21,454 nucleotides of DNA from Strigamia acuminata (Eukaryota; Arthropoda; Chilopoda; Geophilomorpha; Linotaeniidae). Below, in pieces: positions 1 through 10,363 of this stretch. The translations under genes were made by a program, and so were the position numbers. Within the stretch, counting starts at the first letter, position 1; every line of letters begins with the position of its first letter. The stretch is from assembly GCA_949358305.1 (NCBI GenBank), contig CASHSZ010000066.1, positions 1-21,454 of the forward strand, read 5' to 3'. The notes under the pieces were generated by a model. That model had not been told where the DNA came from. It ran no database searches and saw only the letters and a program-made list of their open reading frames with translations.

Positions 1-2433
1 AAAGAAAATCACAATAAAGTCACGGTGAAATCAGTGTCGGAAGATCTTGGAAATCAACGACTTCAAGCGTTCGGAACTAAGCCATTTGGTAAAAATGTCC
101 GCAATGTTCTGTTCACCGGATACTTTATGAAGGTCGAAACATCCCGCCTTATACCACTCTCGCAGCCAATGATATTTGACGCGGATATGTTTGGTCTTGG
201 AATTTTCCACGTCATTTTCAGTAAACTGGATGGCCGAGAGAGCGTCGGAATAGATCATTGGTCGGGATTGTCGATTGAGAACTGGGAATTCGGAGTAAAT
301 GTGGTCGAGCCAGAAGGATTCTTTTACACATTCCACTAGAGAGAGAAATTCCGCCTCTATAGTGGAACATGCGACCGTTGACTGTTTTCGACACAACCAG
401 CCAATAGGCACATTTCCGATAAAGTTGATATAGCCACCGAAACTTAGAGACGTTGTTGGTTCACTTGCCCACGACGCATCCGTGAAGGCCCACAACTGGC
501 TAGAATTGCAGTTTGAAAGTTCGATTCGGTAATCCACGGTGTTAGCCACGTATTGGACAACTTGCGAGAGGGCTCGGATGTGTGTTTTGTTGTAACACGT
601 GTTGAATTGGCTCAGTGAAATAACCGAAAATAAGATATCGGGGCGTGTTCTCGACGCGAGAAATAAAAGAGAACCGATTAGGGATCGGTAGGGAAAGTCC
701 GGTAGATTCTCAGTTGACCCCTTTACGAGTGTCGTCCCAGGTGTGACGGGAACTTTTACGAGACGGTTGATGGAAACTTCGAACTTCTTAACGAGCTTTG
801 TGATGTAGCCTCGTTGTGTGATGAAAGTCCGTCCGGCGTCGCGAATAAATTCGACTCCCAATAATTTCGTGATGGGACCAAGATTAACAATGTCGAATTT
901 GGACGAGATAAGTCGGATAATTCGAGTCAATACGGTGTCGGAAGCGTAGAATAGAACGATGTCATCCACGTAGATAAGCATGATGGCGCAATTGCCGTAA
1001 ATGTACACACAATTGCACGCGGGCATCTTCCGAAAACCGAGGGCTCGAAGGGTTCCATCCAACTTTTCGTACCACTCCCTCCCTGATTGGTGGAGACCGT
1101 AGAGGGATCTAACAAGCAACCAGACGTTCCCGGGATTCGAACAGGTGGCACCTGCGGGGATGCGCATGTATACCTTGTGCTTCAGGTCCCCATACAGGTA
1201 TGCACTTTTGACGTCGAGGTGAGCATCCTTCCATCCCCTGAGGACGACCAGAAGACAAAAGAAAAGTCGGATTAACACGAAATTCACGACTGGGCTGAAG
1301 ACCTCGTCGTAATCTACCCTGATGGTTTGGCGGAAGCCTTGTGCGACAAGTCGAGCACGATAACACGATATTTTGCTGCTCAAATCCGTTTTTAACTTAA
1401 AAATCCATTTACAGCCTAAGACTGTAGTATTGGGCGGCTTCGGAACTTCTTGATAGACTTGACGTTCTTTAAAAATGTTCAACTCATAATCAACGGCTTC
1501 ACGCCATTTTGGGGCATCTGGGAACGTGGATATTTCAGAGTATGATGACGGCTCTGTACGGCAAAGGTGAGCTGCATGGCGGGCCGGAGGAATCAACGGT
1601 AACGAATGTTCCATAACGCCAAAGAAGAATAATTCAGAATCGTAAGGAAGATCGTTCACGGTGCAGTATGCCTGAATTTCGTTACGGGATCGAAGTCTCA
1701 TGCCAGGTTGCGGAAAGTAATAGACATCCGCGTCAATCGAGCCTGGCCGTTGATCCTTCCTCAAGTGTTCTTCACGAACCCACCTACTAAAGACTGTATC
1801 TCCACCCACATAACGCCACATGAAAGAGGTTCTGTTTCCTTGAGCTGGAACCAGCGTCGAACCAGTTGGCAATGGTGACATTGCTCCTTGATCAAATATG
1901 GGCGTGGTGTGTTGAAGGATGTTCCCACCTTGTCTTCTACGCAATGTAATGAAGCGGTTTGGTGAGCCGGGTGGGGAAAAATCAAGGGAGCTGGCAGGAG
2001 CCGATGAAATATTCGGAGAGTCAAACTGTTGTGATTCAGCTGCGTACGACCGAATAGCATCATCATCGATTTGATCAATATCTTCATCGGTGTCTTGTCC
2101 CTCCTGGTAAAGAATGGGATACGATGCCGAGCGTCGCATATCTGCCGAACCTGGCAATACGCTTGCGCATGCCTCCAACAATTGACGTTCGGGCGTTCCA
2201 ATTGGTGAAAGATGTACCAGAGGAATGGATATTGACCTGGAAACATTTCCATCGTCATCGTCATCATCAGGGTCATCTCCATTATCATCGTCCGATGCAT
2301 TAGAAGAATCTCCATCAGAATCATTCTTTGGCCAGTCCAGATATTGGACGCAAGTCCGGGATGGACTGAGCTCTGAGAGCCAAAGTGGCTCTTTTATATT
2401 AGAGTCATCCCCTGACTTAATCCAGATAGACTA
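1..2433 (-). mobile_element. Ty1/copia-class LTR retrotransposon remnant, 3' part of pol
   Basis: Only the RT and RNase H part of a copia-type element is visible, read on the minus strand. Gag, aspartic protease and integrase, which precede RT in this family, are not seen between 2434 and the Ulp1 ORF at 2886. The right limit is set by a stop codon at 2431-2433 in the pol frame. The left side runs off the window, so the 3' LTR cannot be seen. Target-site duplications therefore cannot be tested. Confidence 0.85.
31..2430 (-). CDS. Copia-type reverse transcriptase/RNase H polyprotein fragment
   Basis: The frame is open for about 799 codons, with its stop (TGA) at 31-33. The usual ORF call starts at a TTG at 2181, but the frame stays open to a TAG at 2431-2433. 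That extension adds an Asp-rich stretch encoded near 2250-2300 and contains no ATG, so the reading frame is a fragment of a longer pol. Numbering from 2181, the RVT_2 (copia) RT domain spans about residues 222-470. It includes LVAQGF, the FSPV motif, HLDVKSAYLYG with the first catalytic Asp, and YVDD at 404-407 (genomic 961-972). The copia RNase H follows at about 565-710, with FTDASWA, STIEAEF, YSDALSA, KHIRVKYHWLRE and ADIFTK, all typical of the family. No frameshift or internal stop breaks RT/RH, so the copy is fairly young even though incomplete. In the family this enzyme copies element RNA to DNA inside virus-like particles. Autonomous activity is unlikely here because integrase and gag are missing. 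Confidence 0.9.
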   Translation of the reverse strand, partial: SIWIKSGDDSNIKEPLWLSELSPSRTCVQYLDWPKNDSDGDSSNASDDDNGDDPDDDDDDGNVSRSISIPLVHLSPIGTPERQLLEACASVLPGSADMRRSASYPILYQEGQDTDEDIDQIDDDAIRSYAAESQQFDSPNISSAPASSLDFSPPGSPNRFITLRRRQGGNILQHTTPIFDQGAMSPLPTGSTLVPAQGNRTSFMWRYVGGDTVFSRWVREEHLRKDQRPGSIDADVYYFPQPGMRLRSRNEIQAYCTVNDLPYDSELFFFGVMEHSLPLIPPARHAAHLCRTEPSSYSEISTFPDAPKWREAVDYELNIFKERQVYQEVPKPPNTTVLGCKWIFKLKTDLSSKISCYRARLVAQGFRQTIRVDYDEVFSPVVNFVLIRLFFCLLVVLRGWKDAHLDVKSAYLYGDLKHKVYMRIPAGATCSNPGNVWLLVRSLYGLHQSGREWYEKLDGTLRALGFRKMPACNCVYIYGNCAIMLIYVDDIVLFYASDTVLTRIIRLISSKFDIVNLGPITKLLGVEFIRDAGRTFITQRGYITKLVKKFEVSINRLVKVPVTPGTTLVKGSTENLPDFPYRSLIGSLLFLASRTRPDILFSVISLSQFNTCYNKTHIRALSQVVQYVANTVDYRIELSNCNSSQLWAFTDASWASEPTTSLSFGGYINFIGNVPIGWLCRKQSTVACSTIEAEFLSLVECVKESFWLDHIYSEFPVLNRQSRPMIYSDALSAIQFTENDVENSKTKHIRVKYHWLREWYKAGCFDLHKVSGEQNIADIFTKWLSSERLKSLISKIFRH

Positions 2434-2885
2434 GCCCGTGATGTCACCATCACAAACGCTGTCTAGTGATAAATTCTATAAATCTAATGCTATTTGCGCT
2501 GGTTTGAGACGGTCGGCAGACGACGCGACTCAACCACACAACAACTCCCTCTTTAAATTTTTTGGTCTCCAAAAACCAAGTACTTTTAGAATTTTAAACC
2601 AATTTTTATGTCAATCATACCTAAGATTTTAATTTTTTTAATAATCAAAATTGTGAGTCCCACCCCCAGTGTTAACCATATCTTTTACAAAGTAGAATAA
2701 AATTTCAACATTTCAGTTTCAAAACAATCAATAGTGATTTCCGCACTTGTCAATCAAAATTACACAAAATAACACTTTTTGGATTTTCTTCATCTTTATA
2801 TTACTTTTTTTTCGTTTTTCTAACATTTTCTATAAAATTACAAAATTAATAAAATAAAAAAAAAATTCAATTCAAATTAAAGTTC
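2434..2885. other. AT-rich intergenic stretch between copia remnant and Ulp1 ORF
   Basis: No gene was seen. The part next to copia (2434-2560) is of mixed composition, and from about 2560 it becomes strongly AT-rich with A and T runs (for example 2800-2880). I found no LTR-like TG...CA ends or integrase motif here that would join the two flanking ORFs. Confidence 0.6.
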
Positions 2886-4259
2886 TCAAACTGGAGGAGG
2901 TTTCAACTTCTCCTTCGTCTGCTCAAATGGCTCCAACTTCTTCTGGTACAGCTCATACAGAATGCGGTGGCGCAGATGGATTGGGTGCGCATGTCGCATC
3001 CAATCTCTATCCATCAAATAGCGCCGCGCGAAATACAGCACAGTGGGACCGCATGAGTCCTCATCTAATTGCTGCATTCGCGGCGGGTCCCACTGCGCTA
3101 TCGTACGCGGGAAATAAATCCCGGCACCCGTCAGGCAATTATGAATGGCTTCCCAATGGCTGCACTTCTTAATGTCTAAAGGTCCAGATGGGTCATATAA
3201 AATGACATGAGTTGGAATTTGCGACCAATCGATAACGAAAAGTTGCCAATGTTCTCCGTTCGGAATTGGAAGAAACCAAATTAATCTTCCCATCATTGGT
3301 TTGTCCTGTTTAATCCAATTCACTGCGGAAATGAATGTTTTATGGTCCATCATTAACGTGACCAATTCCACGGTGAAGAAACAAGCATTTCCAAATTCCT
3401 TCGTCAATAATTCGAGGTACGCGTTGATAACGCTGGTATGTACCCAGGATCCCTTCCCTGGTTCCAAGCTACCCAGCGCTGCCATCTCGAAATTCGTTAT
3501 CACAATTGGTGGTTCTCCAGACATTATCACCGCGGCCTCATCTCGCGGCTTCCATTTACAGTCTGATGCAAGCTGCAGTGCCTTTAGTCGCTTGTCAATG
3601 TCCATTCGCACTTCATACGAGTACAAGACTGCTGGGAGGTCGATGTAAGGATCTCCATACGAGGTTCGGTGGTACAATGCTCTTGCTTTTTGAATATTCT
3701 TGCGAATTAAAGCCTCATGCGTAAGTAACTTATCCGCAGCCCTAAACCAAGCCTCGTAAACAACCTTCCCGTCCTTTCCTTTCAGCGCTTCCTTACCAAC
3801 TGCAATCGCCATGTTCCGCTGTTCTTGACGGAGTTCATGCAGTCGTTTCGTGTTGCGCTCGACGTTCTTGGTCATTTGTTTTTGCATCGCCTTTATTCCC
3901 ACTTCCGAAAATTCTTGCTTCTCTTTTTTAATTTTCCTTCTCTTTACTTTTTCGGTCGCCTTTCGTTTTGCAATCTTATGCTCCTCTGCTGGTGTCAAAG
4001 GGCGATCATGAACCTTCGGTATCTGTCGTTGCTCCTTCCCATCCGAAAATGGTCGGTCATACTTGACAAAATCCGTCAGTTCGCGTATCCCCGTCGAACA
4101 TGAAGCCGTCGCTCCTTCTCCAATCTGTTGAAGGCGAGTTTCACAAGTATACAAATTCGCAAGTCGGGTCGACGCTCCTGAGCATGTAGACATGGCGTCG
4201 TCTTCATCCTCCGACTCGTGGATTCGTACGTGTTCAAATTTGTTCGTCATCTCGTCCAT
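2886..4259 (-). CDS. Ulp1/SENP-like cysteine protease (peptidase family C48)
   Basis: This is an intronless 457-aa ORF that begins at an ATG at 4259. The N-terminal 80 residues are acidic and Ser/Thr-rich. Residues 88-150 are very Lys/Arg/Glu-rich and probably helical, with a possible nuclear signal near KVKRRKIKKEK. The C-terminal half is the protease. It has LEPGKGSWVHTSVINAYLELL (265-285), equivalent to the L..G.WL.D..I..Y entry of C48 enzymes. It then has NGEHWQLFVIDW with His337, ILYDPSG with Asp356, and QLDEDSCG with Gln397 and Cys403. The six-residue Gln-to-Cys step is that of Ulp1/SENP enzymes. All four key residues are present. Known family members cleave SUMO or related modifiers from proteins; the substrate here is unknown. 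Lack of introns, AT-rich flanks and a neighbouring retroelement suggest a transposon passenger or retrocopy. A compact host gene is also possible. Confidence 0.85.
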   Translation of the reverse strand: MDEMTNKFEHVRIHESEDEDDAMSTCSGASTRLANLYTCETRLQQIGEGATASCSTGIRELTDFVKYDRPFSDGKEQRQIPKVHDRPLTPAEEHKIAKRKATEKVKRRKIKKEKQEFSEVGIKAMQKQMTKNVERNTKRLHELRQEQRNMAIAVGKEALKGKDGKVVYEAWFRAADKLLTHEALIRKNIQKARALYHRTSYGDPYIDLPAVLYSYEVRMDIDKRLKALQLASDCKWKPRDEAAVIMSGEPPIVITNFEMAALGSLEPGKGSWVHTSVINAYLELLTKEFGNACFFTVELVTLMMDHKTFISAVNWIKQDKPMMGRLIWFLPIPNGEHWQLFVIDWSQIPTHVILYDPSGPLDIKKCSHWEAIHNCLTGAGIYFPRTIAQWDPPRMQQLDEDSCGPTVLYFARRYLMDRDWMRHAHPIHLRHRILYELYQKKLEPFEQTKEKLKPPPV

Positions 4260-5740
4260 TTATTCCTTAATTAATATGAAAATCAAATATAAAATTCAGT
4301 TAATTGATAATCAAACAACTCCTAAATTAATTCTAGTTGAATTTCAATCCAATGTCCAATTACTCTATTGTAATTATTTATTCAAATGTCTAAGTCTAAA
4401 CTAATTAAATATTCCATGTTAAATTCTTGCTCAATTTTTCCAAAATTATCCACGTTGATTTCGTTTCAACCTCTTCAAATTTCCGCGATTTAATCCTCAG
4501 TTTAATTGTTCAAAAATACCAATTGTTACTCACAAATTCTCCTAAACGTCAAGTTTGTTAAATTCAACCAGAGCTTTGTCTCAGAAAACTGCAATATGCT
4601 TGCGTTTACTTTGGCAAAACTCAGTAGAATGAGGTATAATCGCGCCGTTGCTGTTTTCGAAGGCGGCGTGACCGGAAACTGCTGTTTTCAGGTGGTCGCG
4701 CGTGCGCATCGTTGTCGACCGCACTTGCGACACCTGGTGACAATTTCGGTAGTTGATTTTTTCCTTTCTCCACCGGAAGTTCGTTCTCAAATAGGCTGTT
4801 GCGAGCAAGTGTCGCAACAATGTATTTTTGCTTTATTTTCGTGTTCAAAACACTTTAACTTTATTCACTTCAATGCAAGTTTTTGCTTTCCTTGATTTAA
4901 AGTTAATTATCCCGATCTTTCCCCATGTTTGAGATAAATTACCCAACTTACCGGATGTTTTCACTTCTTCTTTAGATGTTCGTCGGGTTTCTGAGCACAG
5001 AAACTCGTCCTTCAAGCCCCGGTTCGTGTCTGTCGTCCGCAGCGAGCAGACGGAACGAGCTGGCGATCGATCGCTTGGTTTCAGTCAAGGCGCTCATCGC
5101 CACTTTTACGTGCGATCGCCGTTTCTCGGCGATTGTTACTCAGTTGGGCCCGTTCTCGACTGGTATTAGTCAAGAACACATCGAGGAATCGATTCCTCCA
5201 CTTAGTTTTGGCCGTTTCGGACCCCTTGATCCTTAACTTTTGGTTAGAAGTGGACGAAGTCGTCAATTCGCTTCGAAGAACGCCGTCTGGTGGCGGCTTC
5301 GAACATCGTTTTTCACGTTTCCTCTTGTATCGTCGTTTCAACGACTCCCAAAGGATAATTTGGACTACTTGAGTCCAAATTAGACTAAAAATAAAGTGTT
5401 TGCCCATTCTCAATCGTTTTAGACCGAGTTTGGAGGTTTTTCAAACCTCAACCGTCATTTTCAGCAATAACGGGCGTCGCCCCCGAATCCTTTGTTCTCC
5501 GCCTAGGTTTTATTTGTTTTACTGGCTATTCTGGCTCATTGGACCAGAACTAGCCTTCGCTGAAATTTGCATGGGAATCTGTTTGGTTTTCGTGGAGGAA
5601 ATCAAACTTTTCCACCGTCGTCCTTTTGTCAATGCTGTGATGCGTTTGGATCGCCATTTAGCACGACCCAATGAGCGATTCGTACACGCCGTGTTCCGGG
5701 CGCCAGTATGAACGTTCCTTGACCGTTTTCGACCGTTTTT
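4260..5740. other. Intergenic region without a recognised gene
   Basis: 4260-4560 is AT-rich and would hold the promoter of the minus-strand Ulp1 ORF, but no clear motif is visible. From 4640 to 5700 the sequence is of mixed composition with several short overlapping ORFs on both strands (60-130 codons). None has a recognisable motif, and overlapping frames are equally open, so I do not call them. Nothing else was seen. Confidence 0.5.
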
Positions 5741-5856
5741 GTGCCCAAAAACGGTCTCAGCGGCATTTTTGGCCCTAGAAAGCACTTTTCAGCCTTTTGT
5801 GCCCAAAAACGGTCTCAGCGGCATTTTTGGCCCTAGAAAGCACTTTTCAGCCTTTG
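5741..5856 (+). repeat. 58-bp perfect tandem duplication
   Basis: Two head-to-tail copies, 5741-5798 and 5799-5856, begin GTGCCCAAAAACGGTCTCAG and appear identical except at the last few bases, where the second copy runs into GAAACGG. The near-perfect identity indicates a recent slip or unequal exchange. The unit does not stay in frame (58 is not a multiple of 3), which argues against coding. Confidence 0.9.
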
Positions 5857-6299
5857 AAACGGCCGGGAAAGTACTTTTATGATTTGAATTCCAAATGGAG
5901 TTTTTGTGTCGGGTTTTGGCAACCGCCCGACTTGAAAATCCATCGTCTGCTCCTCCATGAGGAGTATTTTTCATATTGTTTTTGATATTAATAAAGACTT
6001 TTGGGGGACTTGAGTTCATATTTGTAACCACTTCTGATGTTTTGTATTGGTTTTATTGTTCTTAAGTGCTTTGAAGGTATTTATTTCTATGTTTGTGTGA
6101 TTTTGATATTTGGTTTTACACAGAAGCCAACTTTGTACCCCTGAATTTTGTCTTTATTGTAACAATTGGGATAATTCACGAGTCATTGTTGGTCTCGTGA
6201 ATATACATTATTGTGACTGTTTTAGCAGTCAGTTCTCGTTTGATGTTCAGTGAATAAACACGCATTTGTTTATTCACAATTTGTCTTCCTCATTTGGCC
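5857..6299. other. AT-rich spacer with one hairpin
   Basis: No ORF of note. The stretch is T-rich, and I see no repeat other than the small hairpin annotated at 6250-6277. It could be the 5' flank of the candidate exon that starts at 6300. Confidence 0.4.
6250..6277 (+). other. Perfect 10-bp inverted repeat (hairpin)
   Basis: GTGAATAAAC and GTTTATTCAC are exact reverse complements separated by 8 bases. The arms are AT-rich and not followed by a T run, so this is a potential cruciform or RNA hairpin, not a classical terminator. It lies 22 bp before the candidate start at 6300. Confidence 0.6.
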
Positions 6300-6434
6300 A
6301 TGAATTTCAGGCCTAATTTCACCACAATGGAAATGGAGTCAGTTTCTCATCCGACACGAGCGGTAACGAGACCCGCTGGGATATTTGAAGCTGGGCTTCA
6401 AGGACGAGGCGCCAGTCAGCTTTTCCTCACCCAG
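6300..6434 (+). CDS. Possible first coding exon, unknown product
   Basis: An ATG at 6300 opens 45 codons that end CTCACCCAG before GTGAGC at 6435, a good match to a splice donor, in phase 0. The encoded peptide begins MNFRPNFTTMEMESV and has ordinary amino-acid composition, with no domain I recognise. I could not find a matching acceptor with an in-frame continuation. An open 119-codon frame at 6479-6838 is in a different phase. This is a hypothesis based on the donor and on frame openness only; it could equally be chance. Confidence 0.2.
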
Positions 6435-7640
6435 GTGAGCAGCTGGACGCCATTCTTTCACCACTGTGTCCACCGAGATTGGACAAAGCGCGCGAGCTGC
6501 CGTCGCTTGCGCCACCATTTCTTAATGTTGTCCAGCGGCTCCCACACGGCCGGGAGCTGCTCGCAACATTTTTTGGTGCCGCGACCATGGATTTTCGGAC
6601 GCAGGGCAGTTGCAAAGTGAGGAATTTTAATCGTTTTTGTCGCCTTCCTCACCCAGTGTCGTCGCCATGTTGGATTCACCAGCAGCAGGGCGTCTTTCTC
6701 GGCATTGTGAGGGAGTGGTCGTCGCGTGTGTGCGTCGCAAGTGATGCGCTAACGTGCCGTGTGATGTTTTTGGTCGTCGCGATGGTCAAATGCGAGCAGA
6801 GCAATGACGTCGCGAGTTCTGAGATCGTCGCAGTATAGGACAGCTTCTTCTTGCTTATGCAGCGGTCAGCAGTCGTTTTCCAAGGTCCGGATTCGTCAAA
6901 CACAACGCAATGCTACATCAGTGACCAACTGAAAGACCAAGAACTTGAACTTTGACTTTATTTTATGCTTTTTAGTTTTAAGAGTCGAAATAATTTGTCA
7001 ATACTTTTAAGGTTTTTGGGGGATGGTTAGGTGTTTTTAGAGCTTGCATGTGCTCTTTAAACCTGATTTTTCTCAGTTCCTTGTCGTTTAGGGACGAGTT
7101 TTTGCGCTCAAACGCTGGGCGACCCAAGAGTCCGCCACAGGAGTTGGATTTGGTGCTTTATGAGTGTGTTTCCTCTTTATAGTAGCCACTCTGAAAAGAG
7201 TGTGAAGCCATTTGGGCTCTAATCTTAATTGAATCGAGGAATACCCATTTCCAATTGCCGGGCACAACAGTTTTGAGCGCGAGAGCTTTTTCTTATTCAA
7301 ATTGGTCTTCTTTGTTTCAACTTTGCTTTTGGTCTTTTGAGTTTCCAACGAGTTTTGAGCTTTTAACACAGTTAATTGTCTTCAGACAGCAATCTTTTAG
7401 CTTTCTCTTTAAGTTTAGTTAATTGTTTACCATGCAACTTGGTAATTACCTCAGCTTTTAGAAAAAAGGTTTTGGCCTGTCAAGATAGCCCTAACCGATT
7501 CTTTTTGGTGTTTGGCCTTGTCAATGTGGTCAGTACAGCCATGAAATCCATCTGACCTTACCTGTCCAGTGGAAAAGCCACCAATAGTTTAGCTTACAAC
7601 GATCTTATTTATAACCTGTATGAATAAACAGATCAAATAG
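6435..7640. other. Region without a supported gene
   Basis: 6440-6860 is relatively GC-rich, with overlapping ORFs on both strands and no recognisable motif. 6950-7640 is T-rich, with only short ORFs such as a Lys-rich minus-strand frame at 7088-7369. I see no repeats or RNA genes. Confidence 0.4.
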
Positions 7641-10024
7641 CTTTCTCCCTTTTTCTCAAGGAGTTAGTTAGTGTCCGTTTGGCGTCAATCCAGTTGACCA
7701 AACACCCCCTCCCCATGAGGAGTCCTTTCGTCACTCAAGTGGCCTCACAGTCAAGGTGGTGGTCATTCTCTTGTTCCTTTGTACTTGGTTTACAATAACG
7801 CGCACACTTTGCGCTAGAATAACGTGATGCATTCACAGTGGGCACTTGCCACATGCAAGCTGCCATCGCACCCCATCCAGTGGGTCTCTCTCTCTCTTCT
7901 TGTTCTGGTTGACCAGTCACTTGGACTGTCAGCGCAACAAAGGACGCTGCTGCCTAGCGGTGGGTTCTTTCTCTCTCTCTAGAATTTTGTGCACACCATA
8001 ACGGATGGTGAACGGCTTCTATAGCCTGGAATTGTGTCTGTTCCACAACACAATCTCCACTCTCTCCTCTTTGTATTGAAGTTGGTCAGGTTTTCCAAAA
8101 CGGTTGGAATTCCTGCAACAGTCCCACAGTGGTTAGTAGCCCTACGAGCTTCCACTGCCCCGAGGGACACGACCAACCCTTATTGGCACTGCCAAGCAGC
8201 AATGGGTTTTCCGGTCTCACTTGCCTTTGTGGTCCTTCAGTGTCCCCACGCATACGAGCGTGCACTGCCCCGAGGGACATGCAAACGCGCACTCGCGCAT
8301 CTACACGCATTCAAGGGTCCTTGAAACGCTGACAAGCAGCAAAGGACGAACGATTCTTGTGTGATAGTCAAAGGTGGATTTTTGGTCACGTGAGTCGACA
8401 CACAGTGGTCATGTAAGATTTCCCCTTTTTGTCAACAAGTGATAAGACTTTGGGGATGTGCCTCAACAGTCCTGAGCGGTCTTGCACACTGGGTGCAGAC
8501 CTCAAGTCCTCTCTACGAGGCATCCTTCCTGTTTGTGACTCCACTCAATTGGCATTGACAGATGCGTCTGTGCTCTGGCCTGAGTCACATTCAGCGACAT
8601 TCAATTAGTGGTAGCGGTCTCCTCTCGACATTCTTACATTTCTTACGCCAGGTCAGCTACAAGGCTGAGGCGACAACTTCTCGTGACATCAATGTGGTCT
8701 TAGCTCTAGGTGCATGCAATTGCGCATTTCTCTTGAATCCATGTTGTTTTTCAGTTAGCAAGGTTTGCCAGAGATGTGAAAACGGACCGTCACTTTCGGA
8801 CGTCCATTCACTTTCTTCTTTCTGTAACAACCACTGAGTAGTCTGTTAGAAACACATACATCTTCCTTCTCAATACTGAATTACAAAAAGGTCTATTTCT
8901 CTCTACACTGATTTCCCTCAGCTCTCCTTTTCTGGTTCTTAACAGGTCGTATTCTTTCATCAACCCTGATTTAAGTTGTACCTTTGGTAGTATTAATAGT
9001 CTGTGAGAAATACTTAACTCTTCAGTTTTTATTCATCAACTGAATATTGGGAACAACACTGAATAGTTTTGAAACTCAAATACAGGAATGGAGCAGGTTC
9101 TGTGCTCAAATGAGTCTTGCCCATTGCCTCCCTCTCTCTAGATCTTGTCTTTCTTACAATCTCTTGATCCATAACTGATACTGCAATACGTCGCCATTAG
9201 ACTTGGTCATTTCCCAATAGCTCTTATATCTCCTCTTTCTTCAGTCAGGTCTGTTGAAATATGTCGATATTACGTTTGAATGCATTCATTTAAGCTTCTC
9301 CTCTCTCTGATAGACTTTAAATAGAATAAACCTTCATATGAATTCTAAGCTTCCTTTAGATATAACAGGATTCGACTTTTCTTTGTCAGGCGATAGGTTT
9401 TACAAACTCAACTTGTGTCTTGTTCAGTTAGATCCCTTGTCTTCTTTCAGCATGTAACCTTGACTCGAGTATGCTACCAGCTACAGGTTGTGTCCAACAC
9501 GACGGCTGAGAGCTTAGCAGTCAGGTACCCCTTAGAAATGCCCTCCTTTTCGACCACTTGGATGGGATTTCCCGGGGATCCAGTGCGTCTATTCAATAGA
9601 ATTCATACTTACAGGTTTTCATGTCATGAAACATTTCCTATAGTCCATGGGTCTCTGCCTGCCTCCCCACGCTGGAGGTCAAACCTTATCAGGTTGGAAC
9701 TGTGGTTAACATAGTTGGTCTTCCGGTAATTATATCACAAATTATCTTTCTTTGTTCGTGAAACAGAGCCCGGAAGTCCTCACTTAAACCATTGTCTCCT
9801 TGTACCTTCCTATCTTCTGTACAGCCTGCATGGTTCTCTACTCACGCCCCACGGTGTTGGGAGAATTTCTTGTCTCTCCCACAGTAGTCCCATTTGTCCA
9901 CATCGACGTCTCTCTTTCTCTTTTCGACATGAATAGCTTCTCGATATCACTCAGTTCTTTGAACCTTTAGACTTCAATAGTGTTGTCCTTTGTTTACAAA
10001 CCCTCCTGGTTTTCCCCTGCACGG

Positions 10025-10038
10025 AAAAAAAAAAAAAA
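10025..10038 (+). repeat. A14 homopolymer
   Basis: Fourteen A in a row within otherwise pyrimidine-rich DNA. It could mark the 3' end of a retroposed sequence on the plus strand, but no target duplication was seen around it. Confidence 0.7.
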
Positions 10039-10341
10039 GCCCAAGAGCTTGTGCAGGTGGGTCTGCCAGCAGCTTGCGGCATAGGACTCTTTCTTGAGCT
10101 TGTGAATCCATTGAATTTTGTTTGCCTAGACAATGGTAGTCTCGTTTGGCATGGGCACAAGTCTCTTGATCTCCCTCAACAATTTGATATACACTAACTC
10201 AGCTACAAAGAATATCTCTACGATATATGACAGGGTTTTCCCCTCCCTCTCACCCGGTTCTTCTTTGGCGGGAGGAATTATTGGATATAATATAGTCGCC
10301 AATAGAGCAGAGTCAGGGCTGGTATCTTAAGGGCTTGCGGT

Positions 10342-10363
10342 ACAGTGGAGTGCACGCCACTGT
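10342..10363 (+). other. 7-bp inverted repeat
   Basis: ACAGTGG and CCACTGT flank an 8-base loop (AGTGCACG, itself nearly palindromic), followed by a NotI-like GCGGCCGC. It is a small potential hairpin of unknown role. Confidence 0.5.

Noticed and set aside
1120-1150. tRNA T-loop-like GGGATTCGAAC
   Set aside because: It lies inside the copia RT frame. No acceptor stem or anticodon arm could be built around it.
4926-4950. Sequence resembling parts of a nematode spliced leader (TTTGAG and ATTACCCAA words)
   Set aside because: The words are in the wrong order and joined differently from SL1, and no donor plus Sm-site arrangement follows.
8034-8332. Overlapping ORFs of 67-96 codons on both strands
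   Set aside because: Both strands and several frames are open with no motif, consistent with chance in CT-rich DNA.
10318-10335. Primer-binding-site-like TGGTATC for an LTR retrotransposon
   Set aside because: Only seven bases agree with an initiator-Met tRNA complement, and there is no LTR end (CA) before it and no gag or pol after it.
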